Notes: generated by a model from the letters alone, not told the origin. Shown: positions 35,701 to 48,498, counted from the first letter of the stretch. The stretch: DNA of 64,000 nt from Syngnathus acus (GCF_901709675.1 NC_051087.1:11436384-11500383), one strand, 5' to 3'. A program made the numbers and translations.

Positions 35701-37560
35701 GTAAGCACTTTCTCAACCCTCCAGTGTAGACAAATACTCAGAGTCATCCCCACCACCACAAATTTATCACCATTCCATCAATGCTTCTTGATATGTGCAC
35801 CTGAGGCGAATAATCCCTCAACACAGTATTAAGATGGAATTTGTCATGACCCCTTTTGAATAACATGCAGTTTGCACATTCGAAGATGTTGGTTTCTGAT
35901 AGCCATATATAAAGTCCCAGTTTGGTGGGGGAACAAGTTGAGTGCAGTATATAACTCCATTCATTTTGGGGAAGCCACTTCCTAAAATATGTTGTGTTTG
36001 ATTTAACTCATCTTAAGTGTAAGGCAATTGCATGTCTCAGCCCATCCTGTGTAACAATGGGTTTAAAACTTGGGACAGCATACCGGAAAAATTGCCACAG
36101 TGTGCTGAAACAACCTAGATACAAGGAAATGCTGAGGTGAAAAGAATTTTGTCATAGATAATGTGACTGTGATTGTGACTGGCTCCAAGGAGAGGTTCAC
36201 ACGGAAGGACTTAACAAAAAATACAGATTTTCAAGTGAAAAAGAGAGACGAGACAACATCACTCATAATGTAGTGTTTACACAATTAAATACGATCCAGC
36301 GCATGTGCTCGTCTTTATATTATCTCATACCTACAAATGCAGTAGAAGGTACACATTCATTTGGTAATAAATTAATTAACAAAACAAAACGTGTTAAGTT
36401 ACTTGGGAGCCAAAAAAGGAGGAGCTCAGTTAAAAAAAAAAAAAAAAAAAAAAAAAACTTTCTAAAAGGACCCAAGATTCTCATTAGTAGTCCCTAATCC
36501 TTGTGAATGATGGGGCTCACTGCAATAGTATTGAAATCCTGTAATGTAACACTATAGCGGAACGAATGAACAATTTTAAGCTCAATCATGACACTTTACA
36601 CTGTGGTCTTTGGCGTTATTAAAAAAAATCATATTACTATCAAATGTTTAATTCTTGTTAGTCTTTGGTTTGATTTGGTATAGTTTTCAGATTTAGTTTC
36701 TTAAGGATTCCAAAAGGCTTGGGATGGCTTTGAGTTCACCTACTTATATTTTCAGGCATCTGTGTATGTTCTGTGTGTGTGTGTACAAGTGGATGTCTGA
36801 TTGTGTTTGCGAGATGGGCCCTGGGTATCAGGCTCCCTTCCAGGACTCTACATATCTGGTGTTCACACTTGGCTGAACCCCGTTACATGAAAGTCTCTTT
36901 CTGTCTCTGTCCATTTCTTTCATTTACTCTCTGTCTCTACGCAGACACAGCATTAACCAAACAGAAAAGGAAAATGTCTTTTGTGTCAAATGGATGTTTC
37001 AAGCGCTGGGTTAAGTGCTTGTGTTTGTTTGCAAGAATGCCAGACTACTATCCCTTCCCATGGCATAAATATTTTTTATTGTGAACATAGATGTGTTGAA
37101 TAATATAGTACTCTAGATCAGGTGAATGCAAATACAAATCCTTTAGTGAGTCAAAGCCCAATTTCGTGTCTTTCCCCACGATAATACTTTAATTGTAACA
37201 CAAAAAACAACTAAAATACATCATTCTATGTTGACATACGTATATTAAAATGAATAGGTGAACCAAACATAACCTGTCATGAATCCAAAACAAATACCGA
37301 TACCTCGAGCATAAATAACCACAAGCAGGAAACAAGAATGTTTCTCTGTGCTTTATAATTCTGCTGCTTTGTTGAGTGCGTGCGTGTGCTGATTTTCACT
37401 GTCCACCTTTTTTGGAACACATCACTTTGGTGCAATCTTGGCTGCTACTGCTGGCAGAATATCAATAGGTTAACTTCTCCAAGAATGAAAGTGAAGCTAA
37501 AAACTGCACTACCGCCAGCGAACTCGGAGTGACCCAGTAACAGGTTGTTTAATGGAGGTA
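35701..37560. other. no gene recognised; poly-A at 36432-36457
   Basis: A 26-bp A-run at 36432-36457 could be a retroposon tail, but I found no recognisable body to its left. The 103-codon frame at 36773-37084 has no domain. Confidence 0.5.
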
Positions 37561-37588
37561 TTTTCCTCTGTTTCTGGTTCAGGTAAGT
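37561..37588 (+). promoter_or_regulatory. recursive-splice-site-like motif
   Basis: TTTTCCTCTGTTTCTGGTTC followed by AG and GTAAGT puts a polypyrimidine tract and acceptor directly against a consensus donor. This is the ratchet-point structure known from long introns of flies and of vertebrate neuronal genes (family knowledge). A second donor (ATG/GTAAGC) follows at 37694, 111 nt downstream, as expected for an RS-exon. Function is inferred. Confidence 0.4.
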
Positions 37589-37693
37589 GGGGCTCTCGTC
37601 ACATTAGTGTGTCGCCCAGAATACTGTTTGAGGCCTGACTGAGAGGAAGGAAGAGAATAATTACACTGAGGCGTTGAATTCCTCTCAGGCATG
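37583..37693 (+). other. putative RS-exon (111 nt)
   Basis: The segment between the recursive site's GTAAGT and the downstream donor GTAAGC at 37694-37699. In vertebrate recursive splicing such RS-exons define the site first and are then usually skipped. The host gene is not identified. Confidence 0.3.
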
Positions 37694-38236
37694 GTAAGCG
37701 AGGAAAAATAATAAACACATCCAGATTGTAAAGTGAATAAAAACAAAAGGTAAAATAAAATGAAAAAAATAGTAAAACGTTAATTAATTACATCTAATTG
37801 ATTTATTAATAGAATTCTTTATTGAGACCATGAACAACAATAAAAACTAACAAGACAGAGAAGACTCAAATAAAATAATAAAATCAATATCAAGTCTGTG
37901 TGCATATTTATATATATATAGTATTTTTAATTAATCAAGGGCCCACTCAGAGTATGATCAGAGGAAGCCATGGACCCGTAACTACTCCATATTGATATAT
38001 ATTTTTTAATTGATCAAGGGGCCACTTGATAAGACCTGTCTCTCCACATTGTGTCATCCAAGCTCGCAAGTGCAAGAGTACAGTATATAACATTGACTGC
38101 ACATCTTTGTTGCCTGTCAACAAAGCCCGCAGTAATCTAACACCAAAAGTTGCAACAATTGAATACAAGACTAAAAACACCCTTATAACATATAACTCAT
38201 AACAACTCATTCACTTTGCCTAAATGAAATAAAACA
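37694..38236. other. no gene recognised
   Basis: Very AT-rich, with (TA)n near 37906-37920 and a short repeated phrase TTAATTGATCAAGGG / TTAATTAATCAAGGG near 37927-38021. Confidence 0.5.
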
Positions 38237-38335
38237 TACCCTATATTCCGGACTGTAAGTCACAGTTTTTTTCATTGTGGGGTGCGACTTAGTCTTTGGA
38301 CTTAATGTGTGAAATTAAATATTGTTTGAATGGAC
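38237..38335 (+). mobile_element. left-end fragment of the palindromic-end transposon
   Basis: TACCCTATATTCCGGACTGTAAGTCACAG and GGGGTGCGACTTA, followed by AATGTGTGAAATTAA, resembles the left end of the 41.6-kb copy. No matching right end is present nearby, so it is truncated or eroded. Confidence 0.55.
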
Positions 38336-41183
38336 CAAAATTGGACATTGAAAATGTTGAGGTTTCCGCCCGACACAAGCAATATATATTATGGCTGGCA
38401 TACCCTTCTCATGTCTCTTTCTACGTCTTTGATATCTGCATTTACTTCAAAGCGGCGAGTTGCATGTTACCTGATGCTAATAGTCCACATGAAAGAGAAT
38501 CTGTATGAGGTGCAAGCATTGAGGTGCTGACGGAGCCACTTGTGGGACTCAACTGGCTTCTGCATCAATGCGGACACTTTATTCCCCAGCTTCTAGTTAG
38601 CGGTGACTTCTAAAGGACCTTCACAAATGCAGGAAGGGAGTACGTATACGCATCTGCTCTGGTTCAAGATCAGCAACGAGGCAGGACTGTAGTCCATCTT
38701 TGAATATACTGTATGACCTGCACGCTATTTGGATGGACCATGCAGGCCTGAAGTATTGACACAGAACCTAGGTGCAAAATGCTGTCCTTCACTTCAGTGG
38801 CTGATTTGCTCATTTAAAATCAGTATAAGCTACATATCACTCAAGAAAGAAAAAGCAGTTAGAAAATGTTCACACTAATGTGTAAAGATGATTAAATCCC
38901 GTGCATGAGGTGGGTAATCGAAATATAATTTCAGCCGTGATTCTGCTTTGTAGCACTTAATAAGAAAGTTAAGGTGAAAATTCTGTGGTTATGTTCTAGT
39001 CTTAAAGAGGACAGCAAGAACTTTACAGGGTTGATGCTGCTTGTACTCAAAAGTAATTCTCATTCCCTCCCACAGTTCGAATTTCTATGTTAATTGAAGA
39101 TGCTAAATATAGGTGTGATTTTAAATTTGAGTGTGTGAACATTTATCTGGAACATTTGGGAAACATTCCACTTGCCATATTGATTTTGTATGTTAAGAGA
39201 AAACAGTACTTTTAATGAACTTCACTCTGTTCATTATTTTTAATTTTTTTTACTTAATAATTCATTGCTTGCACAATAGACCTTTTTTTTTTTGGGTGGA
39301 GATTTACTGCTCTGGGTGCTGTTCACCAATCAAATGTAATCCAAGGGAGCCAGGCAACTACTGTACACAGTCCACACGCAGTCTTTGCGGGCTTCTCAAA
39401 GTGACTCATTTCACTTGGCCTGAATTTATCCGTGACTTCAGACTACAGTGTAGCCACTTTTCCCTATGTCATATTTGATCGTTTGATGTTTAAAGTGCTG
39501 ATGTTAGGGTTTTAATCTTTGATATTAAACCTTTTTGTCATGGTGGATATGTGGCCGGGAAGGTAAACATGTCATATCACATGTTCTGGTGGGCAGTAGC
39601 AGCTCTAATTTGGTGTTATAGGAGGCAATTGTGTTTTTTGTGTCATAGGTTGTGCCTTTGGATGGATGCTTTCTCAGCCAAATATACCTTGTGAAATGTA
39701 TTTTTAAACCCAATGATTATTTTAGGTAAAATAAAAACAAATTGAAATCATTCCTCATTATTATTGCTCTTTCATGCTTTTCTGCTCCTGCAACATCTAA
39801 TGTAACGGAAATAAGGTCACGCGCCAGATCCCTCATCAGGTGACTCAACTGGCGCTTCCATAATCTTTTGTATCATTTCTATTGACTTCAGCTCACAAGA
39901 TGAGAAGGAGGTAGAATGATATGAATAAAATACGTATGTGATTGAAATGGTTTTGTGATAAGTGATTGAGAACTCTACAATTAAATTCCATTTATATATC
40001 TCCATCTAGACAATATGCACTCACACTGGAATGTAGGCAATTTTGGTATGAAAATGAAAGATGCCATTTTCAGAAAGAAAATGCACATTTATGGGATTAT
40101 CATATACGTACATTTTTGGAGAATACATTATCACATACGATTCTAAACAGTTACCACATAGAGATGGGGTAAATGTGGCCAGAGATTGTGGACTAGTTCA
40201 GGAGAGGTGTAAAGATACTCATGTCAAAAGGATATCACCCACTCTGAGTGTAATAAGATTTTTTTATGCATAATTTCTTTCCCTTCCCAAAACTATAACG
40301 AGAGAATGTCAAACAGTATGGATATGAAGTTTTTCACAAGCAGTTAAATGTTAATTTTGTTTTCACAGCCTCCTCTCTTGTGGTGGTGGTTTTGAAGATG
40401 GATTTGATAAGTAAAAGCTCTGTAGCTGCGTAAATCTATGTTTCGTTTGACGCTAGTCATCTTGAACATTTTCTCATTCAAACAGGCTTTGATTAAAAAC
40501 AAAGGATCGCTTATCTCAAAGAGCTAGATTTCTTCTCCTGGCCTTTGAAAATAGCTAGCATTATGGTAAACACATGTACAAAAGCTTCAGCCTTTGCATA
40601 TTCAAGTCAGCCTCTTTCAAAGGACAGCGTAGAACGTCACTAGAAGGGATACGGTCTGAAGACCAAATGAATAACATTGATCTTGTTGTGCTCATTGTAT
40701 TTCTTTCCCTCCCAATCACACCTCAAACATGAATCAGATGCAGATGGAAATAAATTCTATTTTATACTCACACATTTTTCACACTTGAAAACAAAACTAC
40801 TATTTGAAAACTAATGTAACACTTTCAAGATTTGATATCATCCAGTCACTCATGAGGGTATTTCCTACTTAAAAGTGGTCTTTTAAAATTGGAGGGATTG
40901 CTCTCTAACGCTATACTTGGTCGGGAAAAAATGTTAGGGTTAGGGTTATAAAATATACATGTATATGTATATTGCCTCACGTGTTGAAATGTTGACTTAA
41001 TTTTAAGAAAAAGTCACACGCACACAAATTGGCAGCCAAAATGTTAACAAAAAAACAAGCTCAAGTCTTGTAAATCAGATGATGTCGTATACTAGTTCAT
41101 GGTACTTCTCTTCTCTCTAGATAAATGTATGTGCAATCACACGTCCCAGTTTCAACTCAATGAAAATTTACTTTCTTGCACAG
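38336..41183. other. no gene recognised; short TTAGGG run
   Basis: TTAGGGTTAGGGTTA at about 40934-40947 is a two-unit telomere-like word, too short to be a real interstitial telomere. A T-run lies at 39281-39293. No other structure. Confidence 0.5.
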
Positions 41184-41284
41184 GGGCAGGAGAGGAATCT
41201 CATCAAAGCCACATTTCAGCCTCAACCTGAATATCAAGAGGATCAGATGAAGATAATGAGAACCATTGGTTCCTGTCCACACGG
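41184..41284 (+). CDS. candidate internal coding exon, 101 nt
   Basis: Acceptor-like TTTACTTTCTTGCACAG ends at 41183 and donor GG/GTGAGC begins at 41285. Only one frame is open across all 101 nt, reading GQERNLIKATFQPQPEYQED and then QMKIMRTIGSCPH, leaving two bases (phase 2). Both other frames contain stops. The composition (charged, proline/glutamine-containing, no low complexity) looks protein-like. I do not recognise the protein. It is on the same strand as the recursive splice site 3.6 kb upstream, which would fit one long-intron gene. A 100-nt open frame between two decent splice sites can occur by chance. Confidence 0.3.
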
Positions 41285-41631
41285 GTGAGCAGTTTGTTGG
41301 TCAGTGCTAAAAATACCTGCTTTATTCAGGTCCCATTGTTGGACTTTGGCAATATGTTACATTCACTTGCATCATCTTGAAACCTTTTGAAGTTCCCATG
41401 ACATTTCTTGCTCCCTTACCCAGGCTCAGCTATTTCTTCTCCTTTGACCTAAGTAACATACAATCGGAGAGATGAAACAATGTTATTCAGCTACATGATT
41501 ATCCATTGATGTGGTGACACATCGCATCATAACAAAAAGGGCTGTTGTCACATCGAACTCATTTGTGTGTATTGAGTACATTTAAAAAGAACAACAATGT
41601 ACAAGGTCATTTTGTTCCTATGACAATGACG

Positions 41632-42278
41632 TATTGTATTTTCCGGATTCTAAGTCGCAGGTTTTTTCATAGTTTGTGCGATTTCCACTCAGGAGCGACT
41701 AATATGTGAAACTATTAACACATTATTACATCATTTCACATTTTATTTTCACAATAAACCGCAAGAGGGCGCTCTAGGCCTCTGGAATAATTGGAACTGC
41801 AATTGGCGATGAGTCTGATTTAAGCGATGTAGAAGAGGAAGCGCCGCATCTTCTCCCTCCGGAGTTCGCGGAGTTGTTTAAAAGTGACACAGAGGACGAA
41901 GATTTCATTGGATTTAGTGATTTGGAGTGACACGGATGTTTTGGTAAACTTGTTGGCTTGTTATTTATGCTGTAGTTAATAACTCTTAATATGTTACGTC
42001 AGACACGTTCTCAGTTCCTTGTTTATGTGTCATGTAACGTTAGCATACCGTACAATTATTCAGCCTTTTGTTGCCTCTATTCTATTTTTTATTTTAAATT
42101 GCCTTTCAAGATGACATGTCTGTTCTTGGTGTTGGATTTTATCAAATGAATTTCACCCAAAAATGCGACTTATACTCCAGTGTGACTTATATACGTATGT
42201 ATTTTTCTTCTTTATCATGCATTTTATGGCTGGTGCGACTTGTACTCTGGAGTGATTTATAGTCCGGAAAATACGGTA
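41632..42278 (+). mobile_element. 647-bp long copy of the palindromic-end transposon
   Basis: The left end TATTGTATTTTCCGGATTCTA is eroded; the right end TAGTCCGGAAAATACGGTA is intact, with TA at the edge. Subterminal GCGACTTATACTCC-type words occur on both sides. The interior keeps a transposase-tail fragment and the CTGTTCTTGGTGTTGGATTTT segment also present at 6530-6552 in the first long copy. A CTCF-like word, CCGCAAGAGGGCGCT, is at 41759-41773. Confidence 0.85.
41793..41931 (+). pseudogene. transposase C-terminal fragment, frameshifted
   Basis: The first frame reads GTAIGDESDLSDVEEE and then PHLLPPEFAELFK. A five-A run at 41880-41884 then shifts the frame by one base, after which SDTEDEDFIGFSDLE and TGA (41929-41931) follow. 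With four A's the frame would be continuous, so this copy carries a single-base insertion. The residues align with 5613-5726 (PHVLPASLAALFLSD, FEGFKDLE). The acidic-then-hydrophobic pattern and shared tail support former coding function; the catalytic part is absent. Confidence 0.65.
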
Positions 42279-43849
42279 ATCTCAATTTGTACTCAAATCA
42301 TAATGCATTACAGTGTATGAAAAAGACTCCTTAGCCCAAATATAAAATAATGAAATGAAAAACAGTAACAAAAAAGACAATTCAGACATATCCACATTTG
42401 AATGTGTGCAAAACAATCTATTGTGCTTTATTTATAACTTCATAAAGTCATAGGTCAGTAATCTGTGGGCACTTACGTATGTACATCACGATCTGTACTT
42501 AAGTCTGGAATCATTCTTCTACTTGTCTATTACTAACCATAGCATTCACTTAAAATCCACACAAATGAGGTTTTTTTTTGTTGCTTTTATGTTCTGCTCT
42601 GTTTGCTCTAGTCAATTTGGTCCCCCTTCTGAGCTATTTTTTATTTTGTTTCGTTAAATTTTTACATGTCTGTTTTCATATACCTCCATGGTCATTCAGT
42701 CCCTGTTGTGCTGTGCACATCCTTGTGCTGTCTCACTCGGCAGAGCGAAACATCGTGCGCAGATGTTGCCCGTCTCCAAAGAGCAGAGGCGGCTGATGCA
42801 TGGTAAAGACTTGCCAGCAGAGCCAGGCATGGATCACACAAAACGAGCGACTCTCATTTTGTTCTGTAGCCAATATATCCGGACACAAAAACCATCCCCC
42901 GAAATCATGCATTCCAATAAGACCCCAATAGATTGTACTGCTCCGACTGATGACATGCGTATTCATTCAGGACTGAAATTATCGGCTTTCTCAGCATTGG
43001 ACTTAATCACCCATGGGGACGTATAAGCCAGAGTGAGCGATAGAATGAAATAAACCTCTGTATCCTAGTCAGTGCATTTCTCCCTCTCCCAATATGATGT
43101 TTTGTTTGCCCTTGAAGTCAATTCATATTCACTCAGAGGAAATTGAGGAGGCATTTCATGTTGTTGAGCATGCAGATCATTTGTAAATGCTAATAGGCAC
43201 TAAGTGACAAGGAAGAAGCCGCAATTGAAGTGAGTGTGCCAACATCTGATGAGTCCCGAAGCTATTAAATTCGTCTAGGTCACCTAGCAGTAAACGTGTA
43301 AGACGTTGTCTGTCGGGTTAAATTGCTAACAGTGTTCATCTACCCATAAAGTGAAACAAATAATCACAAAAATGTTCAATAAACTTAAAAAACAATGTTT
43401 CTTTAGCCTAACTTCCTTACTTTTTTAAATTATGGCATTGCAAAATGTATTCTATTCAAACATTCAGTACATTTTTATGTACAATTGAATTTGTCTGCAT
43501 GTTACATGATCACATTATTAAAACAAGTTGCACAGAACTTGGGGCTTGCACCAAATGCAACTATCCATCCTTCTAATTATCCTACCCTGTGCAGAAACTG
43601 CAATATGATATCTTACTGATGTCCATTTTTCCCGCTTTGCTTTTGTTCACATTGAATTGTTGTCAGATTGCTCAATCTTATGTGTACTTTATAGATTAGG
43701 CCTTGCTTATCCGTGGGAACTTTCGGCACACATACTGGTTTGGAATCACACATTGTCACGTGGACAAAGGCAAAACAGCCCCCAAACCAGGCACACATGA
43801 GACAATATAAGATTAAGCAACCATTTTGGATAGATAGTGCCCAACCAGT
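42279..43849. other. no gene recognised
   Basis: Includes a 112-codon plus-strand frame at 42688-43026 with no domain, splice context or homologue known to me. The stretch 42690-43030 is more GC-balanced than its surroundings and might be a conserved non-coding element, which cannot be judged here. Confidence 0.45.
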
Positions 43850-44082
43850 CAAGTCAAATTCATTTATATAGCCCTTGATTACAAAAACATCTCAAAGGCC
43901 TTCACATGGCCACAGTTGACAATTATTCTCGACATCCTTTGATCTTAAACCCCAGGAGGGCAAGGAAAAACTCACAAAGCCCCTACTGGGGGAAAATGAG
44001 AAACTTTGAGAGGAGACCGCAGATGGGAGGATCCGCCTACCAGGAGGACTAGGCTGCAATGGATACAGAATGGGCAACATTC
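43850..44082 (+). mobile_element. teleost interspersed repeat (TTTATATAGC type)
   Basis: AAATTCATTTATATAGCCC, CATCTCAAAGGCCTTCACATG, CCAGGAGGGCAAGGAAAAAC, GAGAAACTTTGAGAGGAGAC and GGCTGCAATGGATACAGAATG occur in the order of a widespread fish repeat (remembered pattern). I do not assign a class. Confidence 0.55.
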
Positions 44083-47000
44083 AACATTTAATCAGTCGAG
44101 CGTGATTTTGTGCGTGTGTGTGTGCATGTGTGTTTGCGGTATATGTTTTTGTAGTAGTGTGCAGTACATTCTGGCTAATGTGCCCACCCTATCAGTCTAA
44201 AGTCTACCATTTTTATTTATTTATTTAGTTTTAAAAGTAAGTGACCATTGTACATAAGACGAGAGAGGAGGACCTCCCCTGGCCTCACCTTCAATCTGTG
44301 TTTACCTCACACACAGTAAAAAAGAACAGCTATGCCATGCCAAATGTCATAAGGGTAAAAAAAAAAACACGTAAGACACATTGTGGATAAATTCACTCTA
44401 ATTTACGTATGTTATTTTGTAATGAATCTGTGTAATATTGAAGTAGACAATTCATACTGTGATTTACACTAGTTCACCAGATTTCAGTACTTTCTCTAAC
44501 TCAAGTAATTATGGCTTCTTTTTACTTCTACTTTTTCAATTTTTTAAAGTAAAACAAGTTCACATAAAAATACGCAGTAACATGGGTGAATAATTATACA
44601 TCCTGCATTATATACAAGCAATTTTTTATGGCATGAAAGCTGAATGAAAATCTATCACTGTTAACCTGTCTGAAATGTACTTGTATATTATACTTGTATA
44701 TATTGTAAAGTTCAAACCATACCTAATAAGCAGCAACTAGCTCTGAACGACCAAACATGAATATATAATATAAATACTTCTCTCTCCCTTTGACATAGCT
44801 TCTTCCCTAAAAAAAAAAAAAAAAAGAATCATAGCAGTCTCTAAATAGTTTTCTGATGAACCAAAGACCCTGGTTTCTCTGCATATGGTATAATGATGAA
44901 AGGGTGTCATTCAAATCCAAACAGAAGATGAGTACTCATTAGTGGCTGGGTAGTGCAGTGATGCAAACTTCACTCAGCCCCTGCCTCACTTCATCTTCTT
45001 CTATCAAGTGTCTTTTGCATATTTTCTGAGGTATGTGCCTGTAAAAATTCAAAGATAAATGTCTGACAAAATCCTTACTATATACCAAAGTCTTTGTCCA
45101 ATTATTGTCACAAATTAATCAAAGCTATGATTAGCAAAAATCCAGAAAAACAAAGTATCAATAAAATAGTGTCTGTTTCAACATAAAAACACATATTTAC
45201 CTGTAGGAAGTACTAAATAACTGATCTATTATAAAAATGGGGAGGCCAATAAAATAAGGTGATGGGAATGAATTACATTTAAATGCAGTTCTTAGCTATA
45301 TGGTCTCTCTTGGGATGGGCCTAGCAAGAACAATATTTTACAGGAATGTCTTCTGGGGCTAAGCTTTATGTGCTAAATATACTAAGAACAGCTCCTTGTA
45401 ATGTTATCGTAGTCTTTCTCAAATATTTTGTGAGGTGTCCCACTCCGACTATTACTATATGTGTTTTATGTTTCCAATCATATGCTTTCCTAGCCACTCA
45501 TGCAGTTTCCTTCAGCAGTCGCAGTACAAACTCAGCAAAGGTTTTATTGGATTGTGTTTCCCTTGCCAAACTGGTCTTCGATTGTTCACAGTGGCGGCCT
45601 GCACCCCGCATGTTTTATCTGGCTACATGTAGCGCATGCTGCTTCTGGCACAGAGGATCAGCTTCAATTTCTGCGAGTTAGTAGAGACGCTGTCCTCCGA
45701 TGGATCTGAATAATTGCAGATCTGATCTCATAGCAGGGTTGTCTCTTGTGCGCCATTTAACCCAATTCAAATGTTTCCGGAGAGATAAAAGGATGTTTCT
45801 GTGAAAGTGCTCTCTTCATCAGTCATTGACAATGTCACATCCTGGTGGTGGTCATGTCCTTTGGTGAACATGTCAGCATTTTCACTGTGTAATTTTTGTC
45901 TTTTATGCATCCCATTTCTGGCTCCATTTGCACTCATAACCACCGCTCACTTTCTGGTTTGCCACGAGCCACTATCCATTTGTGAGAGAGCATTAGGTCA
46001 ACTGCAAGTTGCTGTGATGACCGCACTGGATGCAATTATGTCCTCCTTTCGACTTTCGAAGTTAAGTGCATGAAAACAAACGTACTGGTTTTAAAAGACA
46101 GATCTCATAAAACAAAAGAATGTTAGCCCTTACTAAAAATGGAATCTGAAAAAATAATGCAGACAGTTAAATAGTAGAAAATGCTTAAATCCAATTCAAA
46201 TTGACAGGACTCATTTGTTTCTTGATTCCTTACAGAATTTAGTGTCAGTTTTGAAATTCCACATTATCCAAATTACCAAAGTACTGTACTCAAGACATTC
46301 TAAAAAAAGACATCCTTAAGATGGAACACATGTATAGTGGTTTTCACTAATGCTTGGAAATGGATGTTAACAGGCTTTCAGCTGGTGTGCCAAAATTATA
46401 GCATTGTCGACAAATGGCTGGCTTCCTGTTGCACTGAATTACAATGCTGTCAACTGTTTCATATCACTTTTGAGGTTGGCAGCACATTTCAATTTTCATA
46501 ATTTCTGAATGCGACTGACACAGCAGTTGATGCATGTTGCATCTTTCAGAAAATATTGGCAACCTATAAAATGACTTCTATGTACAACTGTGCAGCAAAA
46601 AGGCCAATTCACATTGATGTCCTTTCTGTATCGATGTCCAAATGCAGACAGGCTAACAAGTGTTAGTTTTAATAAAGCCATAACCATAGCTCATTAACAG
46701 CAGTGTGGAAATGCTGGCTCCTCTGAAACATGCTTTTTAATGACCCCCATGAGACAGATCATCTGAATATGCAACACTGATCTTTTCTTGGAGAATAACA
46801 GTCTCGGGGGCTGGCTGTGAATTAGTAACAGCCACGCATGTACCTTCACCCCCCCCCCCCCACACACACATGAGGTTGCACACTGACATTCAAGCACATG
46901 TGGAATAGTAGCAATAAAACACTTACTGCAAAATGTCTCAAGAACTGCATGAACAACAAGAACGGTTTCTATGACAACAAGCATACTCTTTCTCCTTGGC

Positions 47001-47659
47001 TGTAGCTTATTACATTGGACAGCGCAACTCCATTATTCCTTGTTATTTTGACTATTATTGTGTGCTGACTTTTCGTGTTAGAACTTCATTTACCTTTGCA
47101 TGTATTAATTAATGAAAAATGAAGTACAGAATCAGAAAACAGGTGTTGCATTACAAATGGATTCACTGCATAATCCTCACAATCCACTTACATCTAGTGT
47201 GTTACTAAACATGTTTTCCTTTTTCATTACTAAAGTCTTGCTTCCAAATGTTTTAGTTCATCATGAAAAAATGACACCAAATTTATACAGCATAGTGAAA
47301 ACATATTTTTTGTTTCTATTGAATCCATCTCTTGATTTTAAAGGGGGAGTTGGCAATTTTCAAAACTGATCATAATTTAGTTTCCCTCCGCCCCCACCTC
47401 AAGTTCTTGACCAAAGCCACAATAATGTTATCATGCACGGTGAATAACCCATTCTTACCCAGGGCCACTTCATTATCAGCATGACGTATTCATGATGAAG
47501 TTTTGCGTCGCTTTGCTCTTGTTTTGAGGGCTGTTCAATTTCTTTGAATTTTTGCTGCTAAATAATCCGGCCAAGGAAACTGAGGCTACGGCTTTGTGCC
47601 CTTGTGTGAAAGCGAAAGCAAATGATTGGCAAGATATCTTGTTCATTCCTACATACAGT
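44083..47659. other. no gene recognised; several simple repeats
   Basis: (GT)n at 44113-44135, a poly-A run at 44811-44825, and a C-run passing into (CA)n at 46849-46870. The 111-codon frame at 45346-45681 is open in three overlapping frames and shows no domain. Confidence 0.5.
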
Positions 47660-47735
47660 ATTCATTCATTCATTCATTCATTCATTCATTCATTCATTCA
47701 TTCATTCATTCGTTCATTCATTCATTCATTCATTC
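47660..47735. repeat. (ATTC)n microsatellite, LINE 3' tail
   Basis: About 18 ATTC units with two CGTT-type changes. On the minus strand it reads (GAAT)n directly after the LINE 3' end at 47736, so it is the element's tail that expanded. Confidence 0.95.
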
Positions 47736-47950
47736 GCTTTCCGAGGGCAGTAACTTAAGCAAGGAAACCCAGACTTCTCTCTCCCTAGCCTCTCTGTCCA
47801 GCTCATCTTGGGGGATTCCAAGCTGACATAGTCTCCCCAGCGTGCTCTGGGTCCTCCTCGGGGCCTCCTTTCAGTGGGACAAGCCTCACCAGAGAGGCGT
47901 TTGGGGATCATACTAATCAGATGCCTGAGCCACCTCATCTGGCTCCAATA
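47736..47950 (-). mobile_element. LINE 3' ORF fragment, minus strand
   Basis: Minus-strand translation reads SQMRWLRHLISMIPKRLSGE, then RRPRGGPRARWGDYVSLE. It is the same LINE C-terminus as at 19041. The frame is retained over most of its length but the conserved arginine/proline positions are diverged, so it is inactive. Confidence 0.82.
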
Positions 47951-48498
47951 AAAGCTACAAACATATTGAGAAACATGGTTGTAATGAGTAATGTGCAAAT
48001 TCTAGTTTAATCCCTTAATGCACTAATAATATATAAAAGTGAGTAATTCTTGCAAAGGTTATTAATTTTGTCTCTTTTTACCCCCTGGAGCAAATATGTT
48101 AAGCTTTTAATGCTACTTCTATCTAAGCAAAGCCACACATTTAATAGTAATGTATGAATTAAATGAGGAAACAATCTAATCCAGACTCTGCGCATTTAAC
48201 ATTCACTAATGTCAAAGCTAATCCAGATATACAAAATTTATCCCAAAACCCCACGTGTAAGCAATCCTAGTGGAACCCCGACTCCACGCAGGGAACACAT
48301 TTAGGATAAAAGTGAGATGAATTGCTAGCTGTTTATCAGTTTTGGCTGAATACAATCAGAGCTTTTAAACAGTTTAGATATTAATAATATTTATATATAA
48401 TAATAATAATATATTATAATAAATAATATAATATAGATATTAATATAATACCTTTTCCTAATACCGCTCAATACGCCCCCAGCCCACATACACACATC
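47951..48498. other. no gene; AT-rich
   Basis: (AAT/ATA)-rich low-complexity DNA at 48380-48450. Nothing else noted. Confidence 0.55.

Noticed and set aside
40934-40947. Telomere-like TTAGGG run
   Set aside because: Only about two units; chance length, not an interstitial telomere.
42688-43026. 112-codon plus-strand frame
   Set aside because: No recognisable domain, and it overlaps open frames in other phases; no splice or promoter support.
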